NCBI GenBank assembly: GCA_010405405.1
Contig: MU004233.1
Location: 2,320,715 to 2,384,714, forward strand
DNA length: 64,000 nt
Direction: 5' to 3'
Source: Microthyrium microscopicum
Lineage: Eukaryota > Ascomycota > Dothideomycetes > Microthyriales > Microthyriaceae
Positions 44,732 to 55,565 of this stretch are shown piece after piece (the stretch's first letter is position 1; each line of letters begins with the position of its first letter). Position numbers and translations under genes: made by a program. A model generated the notes under the pieces. It was not told the DNA's origin. It made no database searches and worked only from the letters and a program-made list of their open reading frames with translations.

Positions 44732-47089
44732 TCATCCTCTCTGGCCATTATCACTTTTTGATTTGCGCTTCCAAAATGGCGCCTTTTCACCCATAGCGTG
44801 CCATTTGGTTCTGATCCCGCTCTTGAGACTGCTGCCCTTCTCTTTAAGACTGCTGACAGTCTCTTTAGTCTTCTCTTTGAGGCTGCTAGACTTTCCAGCC
44901 GGCTCCTCAGCACTTTGAAATCGAGATGTCCAAAAATCTCCATCAAGAACTCGAAATACAGGGCGACAGGCAAAATCAGTGAAAGAGTCATCCAGGGCGG
45001 CCAATTTGGTTTCCATCCCACTCTTGAAACCGCTGCCCGCCTCCATAACACTATTAGCCTTCTTCGCAACCTTGATCGCTCCCTTCACTGTGAGGAAACT
45101 AGCCTGGTCCATGGCATTGCTAGTCTTCTCCGCAATTTTGTTCCCTCCCTTCTCCGTGATGCTGGTAATCGACTCTGTAACGCTACTAGCCTTCTCCGCA
45201 AGTTTTCTCCCTCCCTTCTCCGTAACGCTGGTAATCGACTCTTTGACGCTGCTAGCCTTCTTCGCAACTTTGTTGCCTCCCTTCTCTGTGAGACTGCTAA
45301 TCGTCTCTGTGACGCTGCTAGCCTTCTTCGCAACTTTGTTGCCTCCCTTCTCTGTGAGACTGCTAGCCTTCTTTACAACTTTGTTGCTTCCCTTATCTGT
45401 AAGACTGCTGATCGTCTCTGTGACGCTGCTAGCCTTCTTCGCAACTTTGTTGCCTCCCTTCTTTAAAAGATTGGCAATCGTCTTTTTGACGCTGCTAGCC
45501 TTCTTTGAAATATGGCTCTTCTCTGTGAGACTGCTCGTCTTCTTCTTGAGGCTGCGCCCTATGCCCCGCATTCTTTCTTTGGTTTTACTGGCTTTTCTGG
45601 GCTTGGGTATGATATGCTCCGTTGGGTACTCCTCCTCCTGCTCCTCCTCCTCGTCGTTGTCCTCTTCCTCCTCATTGTCCTCACCCTCCCCGTTGTCCTC
45701 TTCCTCGTCATCGTTGTCCTCTTCGTCGTCATCGTTGTCCTCATCGTTGTCCTCATCGTTGTCGGTGAGCTCTGACTCGGGTGGTGGTACAAAAGTACGC
45801 CCGGCCTCGAGCGCTGGATAACCAAATTCAACCATCCATTTCGATTTTAAAAGATCTTCGGCGGTTGGTCGATCGGAAGGATCCCATTTTAACATGCTCA
45901 TTAAGAGCGCAATGAGGGCTTGCCATTCCTCTTCGGAGAAGTCGCTGCGGTTATCAACCGACGGGAAGCTCCCATTACCGAAATCGCCACCGTCCCCTTC
46001 TGGCCCATAGATGCCCCTGAGTCGCTGCTCGACTGATTTAACCATATCTTCAATTTCCGAGTCTTTGTAAGAGCCATCTTCGTTGAAGTGCTCAGATTTA
46101 CCCTCCCAGGCATCCCATACTTCCTGGGGTGGTTTGCCAATAGCTGTAATCCAGCCGATCATCAAATCATCTGGCTCCGGAGACCAATGGACAAAGAGGT
46201 CTTCGGGCTGTACGATGTTAAATAAAGTACAGGCAAGTGTCCATATGTCGGCTGGACGTCCGACTGGACCCTTTTGACAGATGAGAACTGACTCTGGGGG
46301 GATGCTGCAAGCCCCAGTAAGGAGCTCTTGAGGCTCTGATTCTTTAAATCCGACACCAAAATCGCTAATGGTGATTTCGATGTTCTGGAGTAATTTTGTA
46401 GCGGGTAATAAAAAACACCGAGGCTCTACGGCGTATCGAGGCGATTCTGGTCCCAGCGGTTGCCCATCGATTCGAGTTATCGGAATGACCTCTGGATTAC
46501 CAATTCGCTTGTATACCTCGTCCTTCGTCATGGTGGCGATATCCGGGTATTGGATGAGCATGTTTGACGAAGTAAGATCCGCATGGACAATACCGCATGA
46601 ATGAACGTAAGACAGAGCCAGAATAGCCTGGGCCATCATCACTCGAGCGGTCGTCATCTCGAATCCTTCAGTTGACCGAGCGCCCATTACGGACATAGCT
46701 GCGACATCCATAACAAGGCACAGATGGCGTCCATTTGGACCATCTACAAAGAACTTGTCCAGTAGTGTGTTGACGTAGCGCTTTCCAGTATGAGTATCAT
46801 CCCCATCTGTCAAAGTTTGTAGTAATTCTGCCTCTGGGTCGTTCTCCATGAAGTCTGCTCCAGTAACTTTTAGCGCCACATTTCGACAGTCTTTTGTGTC
46901 ATAAGCAAGCCATACGGTGGAGTAGCTGCCAAAGCCAATCTTGTGGAACACCTGATATCTATCGTGAAAAACATCCCCCAGGTGGACGGGGTGATATCCG
47001 CCTTTGCGATACTGCTCGAGGGTTTCGACCTCCGTGATGAGGTTGTAAATCGGCTGGAACGAATCTGAATTATTGGTGCTAGAATCCAT
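44732..47089 (-). CDS. SRPK-like protein kinase with acidic tract and 22-residue repeat tail, 785 aa
   Basis: Single exon from ATG 47,089. The N-terminus (YRKGGYHPVHLGDVFHDRYQ) is the SRPK entry. Gly-rich loop GFGSYS at 52-57, VALK Lys at 74, catalytic loop HADLTSSN (Asp 171, Asn 176), DFG at 243-245, GRPADIWTLAC, and kinase end near WDPSDRPTAEDLL (402-414). The catalytic loop has Thr where the usual Lys sits (HxDLKxxN), seen in many fungal SRPK-like kinases, so activity is likely but unproven. Residues ~443-487 are almost all D, E and N. Residues ~515-690 carry seven 22-residue repeats with one 15-residue repeat (pattern KKASSVTETISSLTEKGGNKVA), then a basic tail. SRPKs phosphorylate SR splicing factors; lineage expansions in fungi have unknown targets. 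The repeat tail is not a known SRPK part. Confidence 0.85.
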   Translation of the reverse strand: MDSSTNNSDSFQPIYNLITEVETLEQYRKGGYHPVHLGDVFHDRYQVFHKIGFGSYSTVWLAYDTKDCRNVALKVTGADFMENDPEAELLQTLTDGDDTHTGKRYVNTLLDKFFVDGPNGRHLCLVMDVAAMSVMGARSTEGFEMTTARVMMAQAILALSYVHSCGIVHADLTSSNMLIQYPDIATMTKDEVYKRIGNPEVIPITRIDGQPLGPESPRYAVEPRCFLLPATKLLQNIEITISDFGVGFKESEPQELLTGACSIPPESVLICQKGPVGRPADIWTLACTLFNIVQPEDLFVHWSPEPDDLMIGWITAIGKPPQEVWDAWEGKSEHFNEDGSYKDSEIEDMVKSVEQRLRGIYGPEGDGGDFGNGSFPSVDNRSDFSEEEWQALIALLMSMLKWDPSDRPTAEDLLKSKWMVEFGYPALEAGRTFVPPPESELTDNDEDNDEDNDDDEEDNDDEEEDNGEGEDNEEEEDNDEEEEQEEEYPTEHIIPKPRKASKTKERMRGIGRSLKKKTSSLTEKSHISKKASSVKKTIANLLKKGGNKVAKKASSVTETISSLTDKGSNKVVKKASSLTEKGGNKVAKKASSVTETISSLTEKGGNKVAKKASSVKESITSVTEKGGRKLAEKASSVTESITSITEKGGNKIAEKTSNAMDQASFLTVKGAIKVAKKANSVMEAGSGFKSGMETKLAALDDSFTDFACRPVFRVLDGDFWTSRFQSAEEPAGKSSSLKEKTKETVSSLKEKGSSLKSGIRTKWHAMGEKAPFWKRKSKSDNGQRG
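45065..45505 (-). repeat. 66-bp tandem coding repeat (22-residue amphipathic repeat)
   Basis: In-frame direct repeats of 66 bp encode the kinase tail. Unit starts at residues 529, 551, 573 (short, 45 bp), 588, 610, 632 and 654. Neighbouring units differ by few substitutions, the 588 unit being nearly identical to 551, which points to recent duplication or unequal crossing-over. Copy number probably varies between strains. Confidence 0.85.
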
Positions 47090-48286
47090 TGCGTTGGATG
47101 AGGGAGATCAGACAGAAGAGATTGTTTCGAAATGGATCTAGAGACGGTATTGGGCTGGTGTACGGATAGTCTTGGGTTAGCGTATGGATGGTATTACGCT
47201 GGTGTACGGATGGTGTTTGCCTGTTCAACGGAGGGTGCTTAAGCTGGATTACTGGAAGTTTGTGTTTCTCGATGATCGATTTATATCAGAAGTGGGTGGG
47301 GCTCTGCAAGTGAAGAGGTGAGAAGTGAGATTTCTAGGTAGTCGCTCTTGCACCTTAAATTTCTACGCGGCGTTCTTTCTGGTAAGTCTGAATGGATGGG
47401 TTGCACCGCAACAAAGGGCAAGTACAATCTTGAAAAAACCAGAAGGTCCCTGCCATATATGATCTACTAGGACACGCACAAAGCTTTGTAACTTGGTCTT
47501 CTTTGTTAATCCAGAAAGCAAGCATTCAACCTTAAAATAGTGATGCAAGTAACTTTCGGTGGTTTTAGTACCAGAAGTTTGTGTGTCACTTGCCCGATTG
47601 TGGAACACTTTAGTGACATCGAACTTCACATCGCCAAAATTATCATGACATAGATTGGCTACCGCCAGTCGGGGACATAACTCCTTAACAACCTGCAACC
47701 AATGATTGAATCGCCAAAAAGCCATTATGAACGACTACCGATATTCTTAGTAGAACATGTTGGATATTGCACATCACAACAGCACGTACACACTGAAATC
47801 TAGTCTAATAGATGAAATCTTCCCAACAGCTCTTCTGGCTCTGCGACTATTAGCGAGGTGGAAATCGCAGATGTTCTTATAGTATATATATTTCACTTGA
47901 ACCGACACACTATGGTGGCGCATAAGCAGTAAGATATATCGGGACATGCCTCTTCACTGCCTGGATGCGGTTCCAATAATGAGGTGATAGAGCATCACAG
48001 AGGTAGTCCACCTTTAAAAATGTAGGATGCTGGGTCATGCTCTGCATTACACCTTAACGGGAGTCTGTGTCTGATAGTTTCACTGCTGGACAACTGCTGC
48101 CTCTGCACTCAATCTAGACTTAAAGCCATGCCATCTTCTCCAGATTCTTAAACACAACAAACACCATCAACCCACCAAACCCTCCGAATTGCACACTGCG
48201 ATTTCATTGCCTATCGCCTTCGTCTTGCATACCAACTTCAAACTGCAGTCTAAACAAAACGCAATCATTCTCCTACCACCACCGAA
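47090..48286. other. Intergenic, upstream of the kinase gene
   Basis: Near 47,153-47,215 short imperfect repeats of GCTGGTGTACGGATGGT occur just upstream of the kinase start. A low-confidence ORF (47,363-47,725) is listed separately. The rest holds the promoter of the 175-aa gene. Confidence 0.4.
47363..47725 (-). CDS. Doubtful hypothetical ORF, 120 aa
   Basis: An ATG ORF with mixed composition (MAFWRFNHWLQVVKELCPRL start), no repeats, no signal peptide and no recognised domain. It has a plausible protein-like pattern of hydrophobic and charged residues but nothing else supports it; it could be a decayed gene fragment. Confidence 0.22.
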   Translation of the reverse strand: MAFWRFNHWLQVVKELCPRLAVANLCHDNFGDVKFDVTKVFHNRASDTQTSGTKTTESYLHHYFKVECLLSGLTKKTKLQSFVRVLVDHIWQGPSGFFKIVLALCCGATHPFRLTRKNAA

Positions 48287-48814
48287 ATGGCTGGCGAATG
48301 GATCACCGAAAAAGAAAACCGATTGTCGTTACCCCGAGGTTCTAAGGGAATCCCGAAGGCATCGAACATCCCCCATCAACGCTTGATCGAAGTGCAGTGG
48401 AAGATGGCCACTTACAAGATCAAGAAAAGTGAGCGACAGGAACTGGCCCGGCTGGCCATCGAAACCGGGTTGAAGTTCAAACCAGACCTGGCAGTGGTGC
48501 TGATACGATCCACAATGCATGCGACCACAACTAGACGCGGCAATACCAAGAAGGACCCTCTCGGTTGGCATGTAACCGTTTCCTTCAAAAACGCCACCGA
48601 CCAGGCCAACGGTCAGCATCTCACTGCTCATGGATATACCAAGGGCAGTTCAAACCTCGAGTTGAACAGCTGGACTTCCGACCAGAACCACAAGGCCGAT
48701 ACGTTTCAGGACTATTACGGGAAGGAGATCTGGCCAACTGCCTGTTCGGGAAAAGGGGTCGTGGTGGAATTCCAGCCTGATGGAAAAGTCATTCTTCGAT
48801 CCCCAGCCTATTAG
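48287..48814 (+). CDS. Hypothetical protein, 175 aa
   Basis: Uninterrupted ATG ORF with a good fungal start context (CACCGAAATGG) and a CT/CA-rich leader. There is no signal peptide or membrane segment. Residues 1-85 are basic with a helical stretch (MATYKIKKSERQELARLAIETGL). Residues 85-175 look beta-rich, polar and small (WHVTVSF, GQHLTAHGY, WTSDQNHKAD, VVVEFQPDGKVIL). I recognise no family. Similar short single-exon orphans are common beside transposon-rich islands. It sits alone, followed by a minisatellite. Confidence 0.55.
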   Translation: MAGEWITEKENRLSLPRGSKGIPKASNIPHQRLIEVQWKMATYKIKKSERQELARLAIETGLKFKPDLAVVLIRSTMHATTTRRGNTKKDPLGWHVTVSFKNATDQANGQHLTAHGYTKGSSNLELNSWTSDQNHKADTFQDYYGKEIWPTACSGKGVVVEFQPDGKVILRSPAY

Positions 48815-48883
48815 TGCTAAGTTACGGTCGTCAAAGAGCTTGTACACTGGGTCTTGATCTAGTTACGTCTCACCTTACGGACT

Positions 48884-48996
48884 GCATCGCCTGCTGCTTT
48901 GGATCACCTGTTAGATGGCATCGCCTGCTGCTTTGGATCATCTGTTGGATGGCATCGCCTGCTGATTTGGATCACCCGTTGGATGGCATCGCGTAT
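48884..48996 (+). repeat. 34-bp minisatellite, about 3.3 copies
   Basis: Unit starts at 48,884, 48,918, 48,952 and 48,986 (GCATCGCCTGCTGCTTTGGA..), an exact 34-bp period with a few substitutions. It lies 70 bp after the 175-aa ORF, possibly in its 3' UTR. Confidence 0.9.
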
Positions 48997-49923
48997 TGGA
49001 CTGGAACGCGTACGGAAACGAATCGAGTTGTAGAGTTGGCCGAAGTCTAAAGCAATGAATGTCTTCCCTTGCTAGGAAAGAAGAAGAGTCTGGTCAACTC
49101 AAGTTATGGAATGGTACCCTGATAGAGCATAGTAATAAACTGAGATGCTCTTTGAAAACCTGCAGACCTCTCCCACGTCACTGACCATTCATTCATGAAG
49201 AGTAAGCATTACCGTAATAGGAAACTATCCAGCGTACTTTAGTAGACGAAAAGTATTTCAAGAGGCCCAATTACATGGATTTTCCATATCATCCATCGTC
49301 CAAGAGAGCAGATAGTGGAGGGTTTGCTTCGTCGTGCAGAACCAACACAGCATTATGACCATGCGATACACTGGGTTTATCTGTAATTGTGCGAGGACGC
49401 AGTATATATGGTTATAATCAACTGACACCAACAAAGGTCTCATCGCCTGGAAAGCGATGGAGTTAGAAGACTGCCCGTGTGGGGAAATGTGTTTGTTTAC
49501 TACCCCTGAAATTTCTAAACCCTGCGCAGTTTGGGTGGGACATATTGAGTAGCGGGCCCCCATCAGCTTATTTAGCTCCCACCCGCTGCGTTCAATCATC
49601 GACTATTATATCTCCTATGGAAGACAGAAAAGTCACAAATTATCGAGTACGATGGGAATCAGAAAGTATGCTCTTGATAATGTGCAGTGGCAGAAATCAC
49701 ACCCGATGGGAGCGTGCCTCTGATTTTGATGACCCGTTTTGCACGTCGTCCCCCCTTTTACGCATGGTGATCCTGTGTACAAGATTAGTCATACAGTGAT
49801 TTTATTGCATAATATTAGGATTGTTTTCATGGTATCATTTATCTTACTGCAGTGATAGCTGCTTGTATATTCTCAACGTGAGCGATCCCACATCTCCGCT
49901 TGGTATGCAGAGCCCCATTTTGA
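48997..49923. other. Intergenic, no gene recognised
   Basis: Short overlapping ORFs only; the right end is the 3' flank of the GPI-anchored protein gene. Confidence 0.4.
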
Positions 49924-52123
49924 TCAGCAAAAGAAACTTATAGACATCGACACTGATAGAACAAGGGCTATTATGGCCATTCTACCATAGCCAGCTGAGC
50001 CCTTTCCAGCACCACTTCTGCCCGTCGTGCTAGGCCGGGCCGTGGATCCTGTCGCCAACATCCCAGCAGTAACCGTCGTCGTTGGCAGAGCAATATTACT
50101 TGCTGGCCCACCAATATTACTCATCTTTCCATTGACCACCGCCTGTGTTCCACCAGGCAAGACCGTGAATGTCGTTCCATCTACCACGCCCGTTGAGCCA
50201 GGCATGACTGTTATCCCGCCGCCAATATACGCGCCTGCCTGGCCCGTCAGCGTGACGCTACCGATGGTCAGGGGCGCATACCCGGGAAGGTACTGGGTGT
50301 TGCCGTTGACTATGAGTGCAGTGGGCGTTGCGGGAAGCGCGAGTGTGTTGCCATCGGCGAGAATGATAGTGCCGCCTGGGAGAAGAGTGTTGCCGCTGAT
50401 TACATAGCCGGGTACGCTGGTTGCTGGATAGATGATGGAGTTTATTGTTAGTAGTGGAAGAACAGAAGGTGTCAGGAGAATGGGTTGTCCATTGATGGTT
50501 ATGGCGGTAGGGTTGGCGGCGAGACTGAGAACGGTGTTGGCGATAGTGAGAACGGAGCCAGGAAGGAGTGTAGCGCTACCGATTACGACTGCGCCATTGG
50601 GGATCTGGGTTGCTGTGGTCGAAGCAACTGTGATGGTAGGAGGTCGTGTTGTCTGAGAAAGTTGCGAAGGCGTATTATTAATTATGATCTGACTTGGCGT
50701 CGGACCGGACGGTAGAGAAAATGTGGTGCCGTCCACGGTGATAGGATTCCTCGCATCCAGAGTTGAGCCACCGATTACAAATGAAGGTTCGGCATTGTTG
50801 GGACTTATGGTTGAAGAGCCAATGATGAGAATTGGCGACTGAGTGGACGTGGGAACCGGGGGCGAGGTCACAACATTAGTTTTGGGAATGTCTGTAGGCC
50901 CTGGTCCGTCCAAAGTCCCCGTGTCTGTCTGTTCTACATGGACAATGTTGATCTGGAATCGTTGCTCATATGTGATGTCTACAATGACAACCATGGTAGG
51001 CTCTGGAGCGCGCCAATAGCCTGGCACACAACTAGCAAATCCACTTGGAAGCTGGAAATTTTGCATAGCTCGTGTATTGAGTTTTGCGCTTGGTGTTGGC
51101 CAATATGTCAATTGATCGGTGAGATCATCTGGGAATGATACCCTCTGGGGCGCTACAGACATGGTCGAAGTTTGCGGTCGAGGACATGAGCTATTTCGAG
51201 ACCCCTGTTCATTGACAATGCTATCATATTGAATGATCTCGACTTCGGTTATGTAGAGGACTGGATCACTCGGAGTGCTATGGGAATTGGTTAGTACTCA
51301 AGTTATTGTTTGGGCGGGTACTTACGCAGTGAGGCCTTCCGCAAACGCAGATATGGTATAGGTGGGATCTGGCGGCAGTGTGAGGATGCTCTGGCGTTGC
51401 TCGGCATCGAAGAAACTGTTTCCCGACGCATTGGGGGCAATTTGATAAACTGTGGAAACAGCAGTACTATGAGCAACAGGTGGAGGAAGAGTTGTCATTA
51501 TGTAACCGGTTGTGTACTCGTTCTCGATGCTTGTATAGGTGATGTCCAGGGAGTCGATGGCATCAGCGATGTTGATAGTCGATGTTGGGTAATATGTTAA
51601 GGAGTATAGATCCTCGTCACCATCGAAAGTGGTAACAACCCGTGCGATGATATCGTACATTGTCTCTGGAAACCACCAGACCAACCCTGCTACGGCGTTA
51701 ACAGTGCAGTCGCAATCCGTGTTTCCATCATCCTCGTCGCCTCTCCCATTTCCGCCGTTGGTAGAGACTTTTGTGCCATTATTCGATTGATCTGGACTTC
51801 TCGGCTCTGTTCCTGCCGGATCGTGAGACTTATATGGAGAAGAAGACTGAGCGATTCGCGGGGGAGCTGATTGCGATGCCGGCGAGGAGACAGAATTTTT
51901 TATGAAAGCTGTAGATGGCTCCGTCTGTAAGGCTCCGTTCGAGGATTTCGCATCACGAACTGTTGCTTGTTAGTATGACATAGGTAACGACATTCCAATC
52001 GAAATATTTACCACTTCCCACATCCCTCCTATCTCTCATATAAACTCGATTCAAATTTTCATCCCCCGCATCCACAAATCCTAGGAAAGCTGCGAGATTG
52101 ACTACCAGCAGCCATAGGCGCAT
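49924..52123 (-). CDS. GPI-anchored repeat-rich cell-surface protein (adhesin-like), 699 aa, 3 exons
   Basis: Model: complement of 49,924-51,277, 51,326-51,959 and 52,012-52,123 (introns 48 and 52 bp); the frame closes. Start at ATG 52,123: MRLWLLVVNLAAFLGFVDAG is a clean signal peptide. A disordered acidic/Ser-rich linker follows, then a domain with DCDCTVNAVAGLVWWFP and a beta-like region. Residues ~370-640 have imperfect ~30-residue repeats built on (I/V)xGxT(T/L)LxPG and (L/I)P.x.T.(I/L)xINGx, typical of fungal beta-solenoid-like surface proteins. The C-terminus is a Ser/Thr/Gly stretch and a hydrophobic end (MAIIALVLSVSMSISFFC), the pattern of a GPI signal. It probably sits in the cell wall or plasma membrane, perhaps in adhesion; the family is not identified. 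Confidence 0.82.
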
Positions 52124-53289
52124 GTCGCCGAATTTAGTAATCAAGCGAAAGTGTCATGGAAAGGATTTACGGGAAGGATCATAGCATTGTGTGAGCGACT
52201 AACACTTTGCAAGCAAACGAAGGTGTAGAATCACTGAGTGATCAAAGATTAAGCATCGGTTCAGTAGAATCTCCAAGGCAAGGAGTCGGTCATTTCATAT
52301 CGTCACTTTTGTTCTGATCTAAGCCATGTTTTCCACATGGCGCACTAGGGGTAATCGTACAAGTCTAATTCCATCGGAACCGGCACTTCCTTCCCGTCCT
52401 AGAATATTCTATCATCAGTCTTGTCTTGCGGTAGGCAACCAGACGACCAAGCGACATCCATCGCTTAGTTAAGCCATTTTGATAGCAGTTTGGGTTGGAG
52501 GCGTGGTAAACCCCTCAGAACGAGGCTTGAAGTTGGCGATACAAAAGGAGTACCTTCCCCAATACGGTTAGACCATTGAGCTAAACACCACGAGGCTGAC
52601 AACGCGCCGCTCACACGCGACTTGAAATTTCCAATTCTTTTCAAAAGGAGAATTCCGGTCAAGTTTCAGAAGGGACTTGGTGTTTAAAGATCCAGTTAGG
52701 TACTTACATAATGGCGGAATCCACATTGTCAACATGTTTAACATATCACTATGGTATGATCCTCACATTTGCTGCCCCTTCAACTATTTTGTACAGGAGA
52801 TGCTGATTCTCAACAGTTAACGGGTGTTGCGGAAGCTTGAGAAGTCTAAGAAGCACCGGAATCCGCATTACTTGAAGCATTTGCGGATACGGTAGTGTTT
52901 GTACATCAAGCACCTTACTTAGTTCATAGACTAGGGATAAGGCTTTTAAGAGTGGAATCGCTTGACTCGAAGATGATATCATACAGCAAAAAAGGATTCT
53001 CCTTGATTATCTTCATAATTGAGATTTGATCCAAAATCATGATTCGGCTTCAATCTGGTGGTCATGGCCAAGATAGTATCATTCCAGCTGGAGTTGCTGA
53101 AGGCTGTACCCTGTGTACAGCAGTGTACTCAATACTCATCTTAGATTCTTAACAACCGGAAATTATTTGACGTCGATCCCTTCGTCTACAGTCGACACCG
53201 TGGCGCTTTTAGGTGCATCTCTGGATCCACCGTCCCAATCCTAAAGCGGTTACCACCACCTAATTTTTGCAGGGTATAGCCGAAGGGCT
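52124..53289. other. Intergenic, no gene recognised
   Basis: Promoter side of the GPI-protein gene, then sequence of falling GC. A tRNA-like segment at about 52,500-52,605 (minus) was examined and rejected. A minus ORF of 77 codons (52,749-52,982) has no support. A short palindrome TAGCC-GAAG-GGCTA (53,277-53,290) lies where composition turns AT-rich. Confidence 0.4.
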
Positions 53290-54199
53290 ATTATCTAAAG
53301 GGGCGTGATAATTATTCACATCTTTAAAGCATAAATTATTACATATAGGTTAAATTTAAGTATTAGTATTACTAAATCTACTACTGCTCCCTAATAACTC
53401 GTTTAAGATTAATATAATCCCCTTCTATTACTATAAGATTATTTAATTAGTTCTTATCCAAAATACTAATAAAATATATACTTACAATGCTTATAATACA
53501 ATCTAAAACATTCATAACAAAGTAGGACGATATCTAGACATTTTATATAATAAAATCTAATAGTTAAAATATATCTTTTAGGTTAACCATTTGCCTTTAG
53601 CTAACGGTAAAAGAAGCATATTCCTCTTCTACTATTGCTAAAGAGCATTATAATATGCTTACTAGCTGCGAGTTATATTATAGGAAGCTTACTACCTAAA
53701 TAAGCAATTATCTAAGATCTATAACTTTTAAAGTAGTATTTTACCTTTTCGTAAGCCTATACTATTAAATACTTTATATATTCGATTCCTTTATCTTTAA
53801 TAATACCTAAAACACATAAATTCTAGGCCAAAATAGTACGGAATTGCCTTACATTTAATAGATGTCATTAAAAGTAGTTTTTATTAGCTCTAGCGTAGTA
53901 TAGTTGCATGTCCTATTAAACCTCTAGAGCTAAGATATACGCATTTCTAACGGTTGCATTAAGGTTAAAAAAGAATAGAGGGAACTACGTTTAATAGCCT
54001 AAAATAAAGATGTATTAGTACAGAATTTTAAGAGCTTTCGAATAGTACTATTTTTAAGAAAAAATATTAAGAATTAACTTCTATAAAAACTCTAGCGGCG
54101 TTCTCTTACTTTAGTAGTAGACTATATAATAAGCTTGCTACTAGTTCGTAATATTAATACCGCCTATAAATAAATTATAATCTATAGCTACGGTAGGCT
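53290..54199. other. Moderately RIP-mutated AT-rich repeat of unknown type
   Basis: AT-rich, but unlike the flanking gypsy element it keeps some CpA and TpG (for example CATGTCCTATTAAACC), so it is less saturated with RIP and probably a different insertion. No transposase or pol motif was found in either strand. Confidence 0.5.
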
Positions 54200-55565
54200 A
54201 TTTAAGATATTTATAAGAATATAAAGAATAGTTTAAAGTAAGGGAAATAGATTCTAAGAACTAGTATTAAAATAAGACTAATACTTAATCTCTCTAGAGA
54301 TTAAGTTTATTCCTTTACTTATACTCTTCTCTATCTTCTTTTTAGTAAGGCTACCTCTTTTTCTTATTCTTAGCTCTATTTAGCTTTATTTTATTATAGT
54401 AAAGAATAGATACTATCTATATTAATTTAGTAGTTTACTAATAAAAAGCTTTTCTATAGCATATTATAAAAGTAAAGAAAGTAAAAAGGTAATAAAATAC
54501 TTACACCTTTATAGTAAGTTTATAAGAGTCTATAATAAAGCTTCTTTTTCTAAAGAAAGTTACTTTTAATAACTTAGCTATTATATCTTTTTTTTTTAGT
54601 AAGTATAGTCTTAATTTATAATATTCTTATCTTTAAAGTTACTATAATATTTATTATATAAGTAATAATAACTCTATTTATTATAAGAGTATTATATATA
54701 TATATAATACTAAAATATTTTAGAACTATAATACTTTATCTTCTTAATACTATAACTTTTTCTTTTTATAAGTAATTTATAAGTATATTATTTACTTAAA
54801 ATCTTAAAAGTTTTAAAAACTATATTTTTTTAGAGTCCTTAATTTAACTTATATTCTTTTTATATTCTATTTATACTCTTTTTACTTATCTTTAATACTT
54901 TTAGCTTTTTAATATATATTCTAATAGTATTTTAATTATTCTTCTATAATATCTTTTTATTATTATTCTAGTAGTTTATATAGTAATAGTTTATCCTATT
55001 AAGACTTTATTAACGTTAATTTCTTTAGTAATAATAATTTTATTAATAATAATAATTTATAAAAGAGTAAGTAGTTAGTTAATCTTAACTTAAGTAATTA
55101 TTCTTTAAGAATATATTATACTTTTTAAAAGTTTTAATAGTCTTAATAGTAAAGTAGCTAACCTTTTAAGTATATAACTTACTAATATTCTATTACTCTT
55201 TATACTTTATAGAGTTCTTAGTATACTTTTAAGAAGCTTAAGTTATATAATTATAACTTAATTTAACTTACTAATTAGATAGCCTTCTTAGAGCCTTAAG
55301 GAAGCTTATTAACTCCTTATATCTTATTACTCTTAGGCTATATTATTACTAATACTAATTTACTATTTATTTCTTATTTAGCTTAACGTAGTATAGATAG
55401 CTTTATTTACCCTATTTAAATACTTATTAGTACTATAATAGTTAACTTAATTACTAAATTTACTCTATAGCTAGCCTATACTTCTTAAGCTAATAAAAAA
55501 TATTATTATAAGAATACTCTATTACTAAAGCCTTTATAGCTACCTATTACTTATTTTATAATTAA
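54200..55565 (-). repeat. Left (3') LTR-like direct repeat
   Basis: Aligns by eye with 62,630-64,000 with many RIP-type transitions and a few indels (offset drifts from 8,426 to 8,435 bp). It may extend right of 55,565, since its partner is cut by the window end. Confidence 0.8.

Noticed and set aside
44798-45821. Long + strand ORFs opposite the kinase tail
   Set aside because: Antisense shadows of the 66-bp repeats and the acidic tract (Leu/Ser-rich).
52500-52605. tRNA-like segment on the minus strand (A-box-like TAGCTCAATGG and 7-bp CGTGGTG/TACCACG stem)
   Set aside because: The D arm does not close, the T arm lacks the TTCRA loop, and the middle is too long. At best it is a decayed tRNA-derived sequence; a covariance-model scan would decide.
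52749-52982. 77-codon minus ORF with leucine-rich sequence
   Set aside because: It resembles a decayed helical-repeat fragment but is too short and unsupported.
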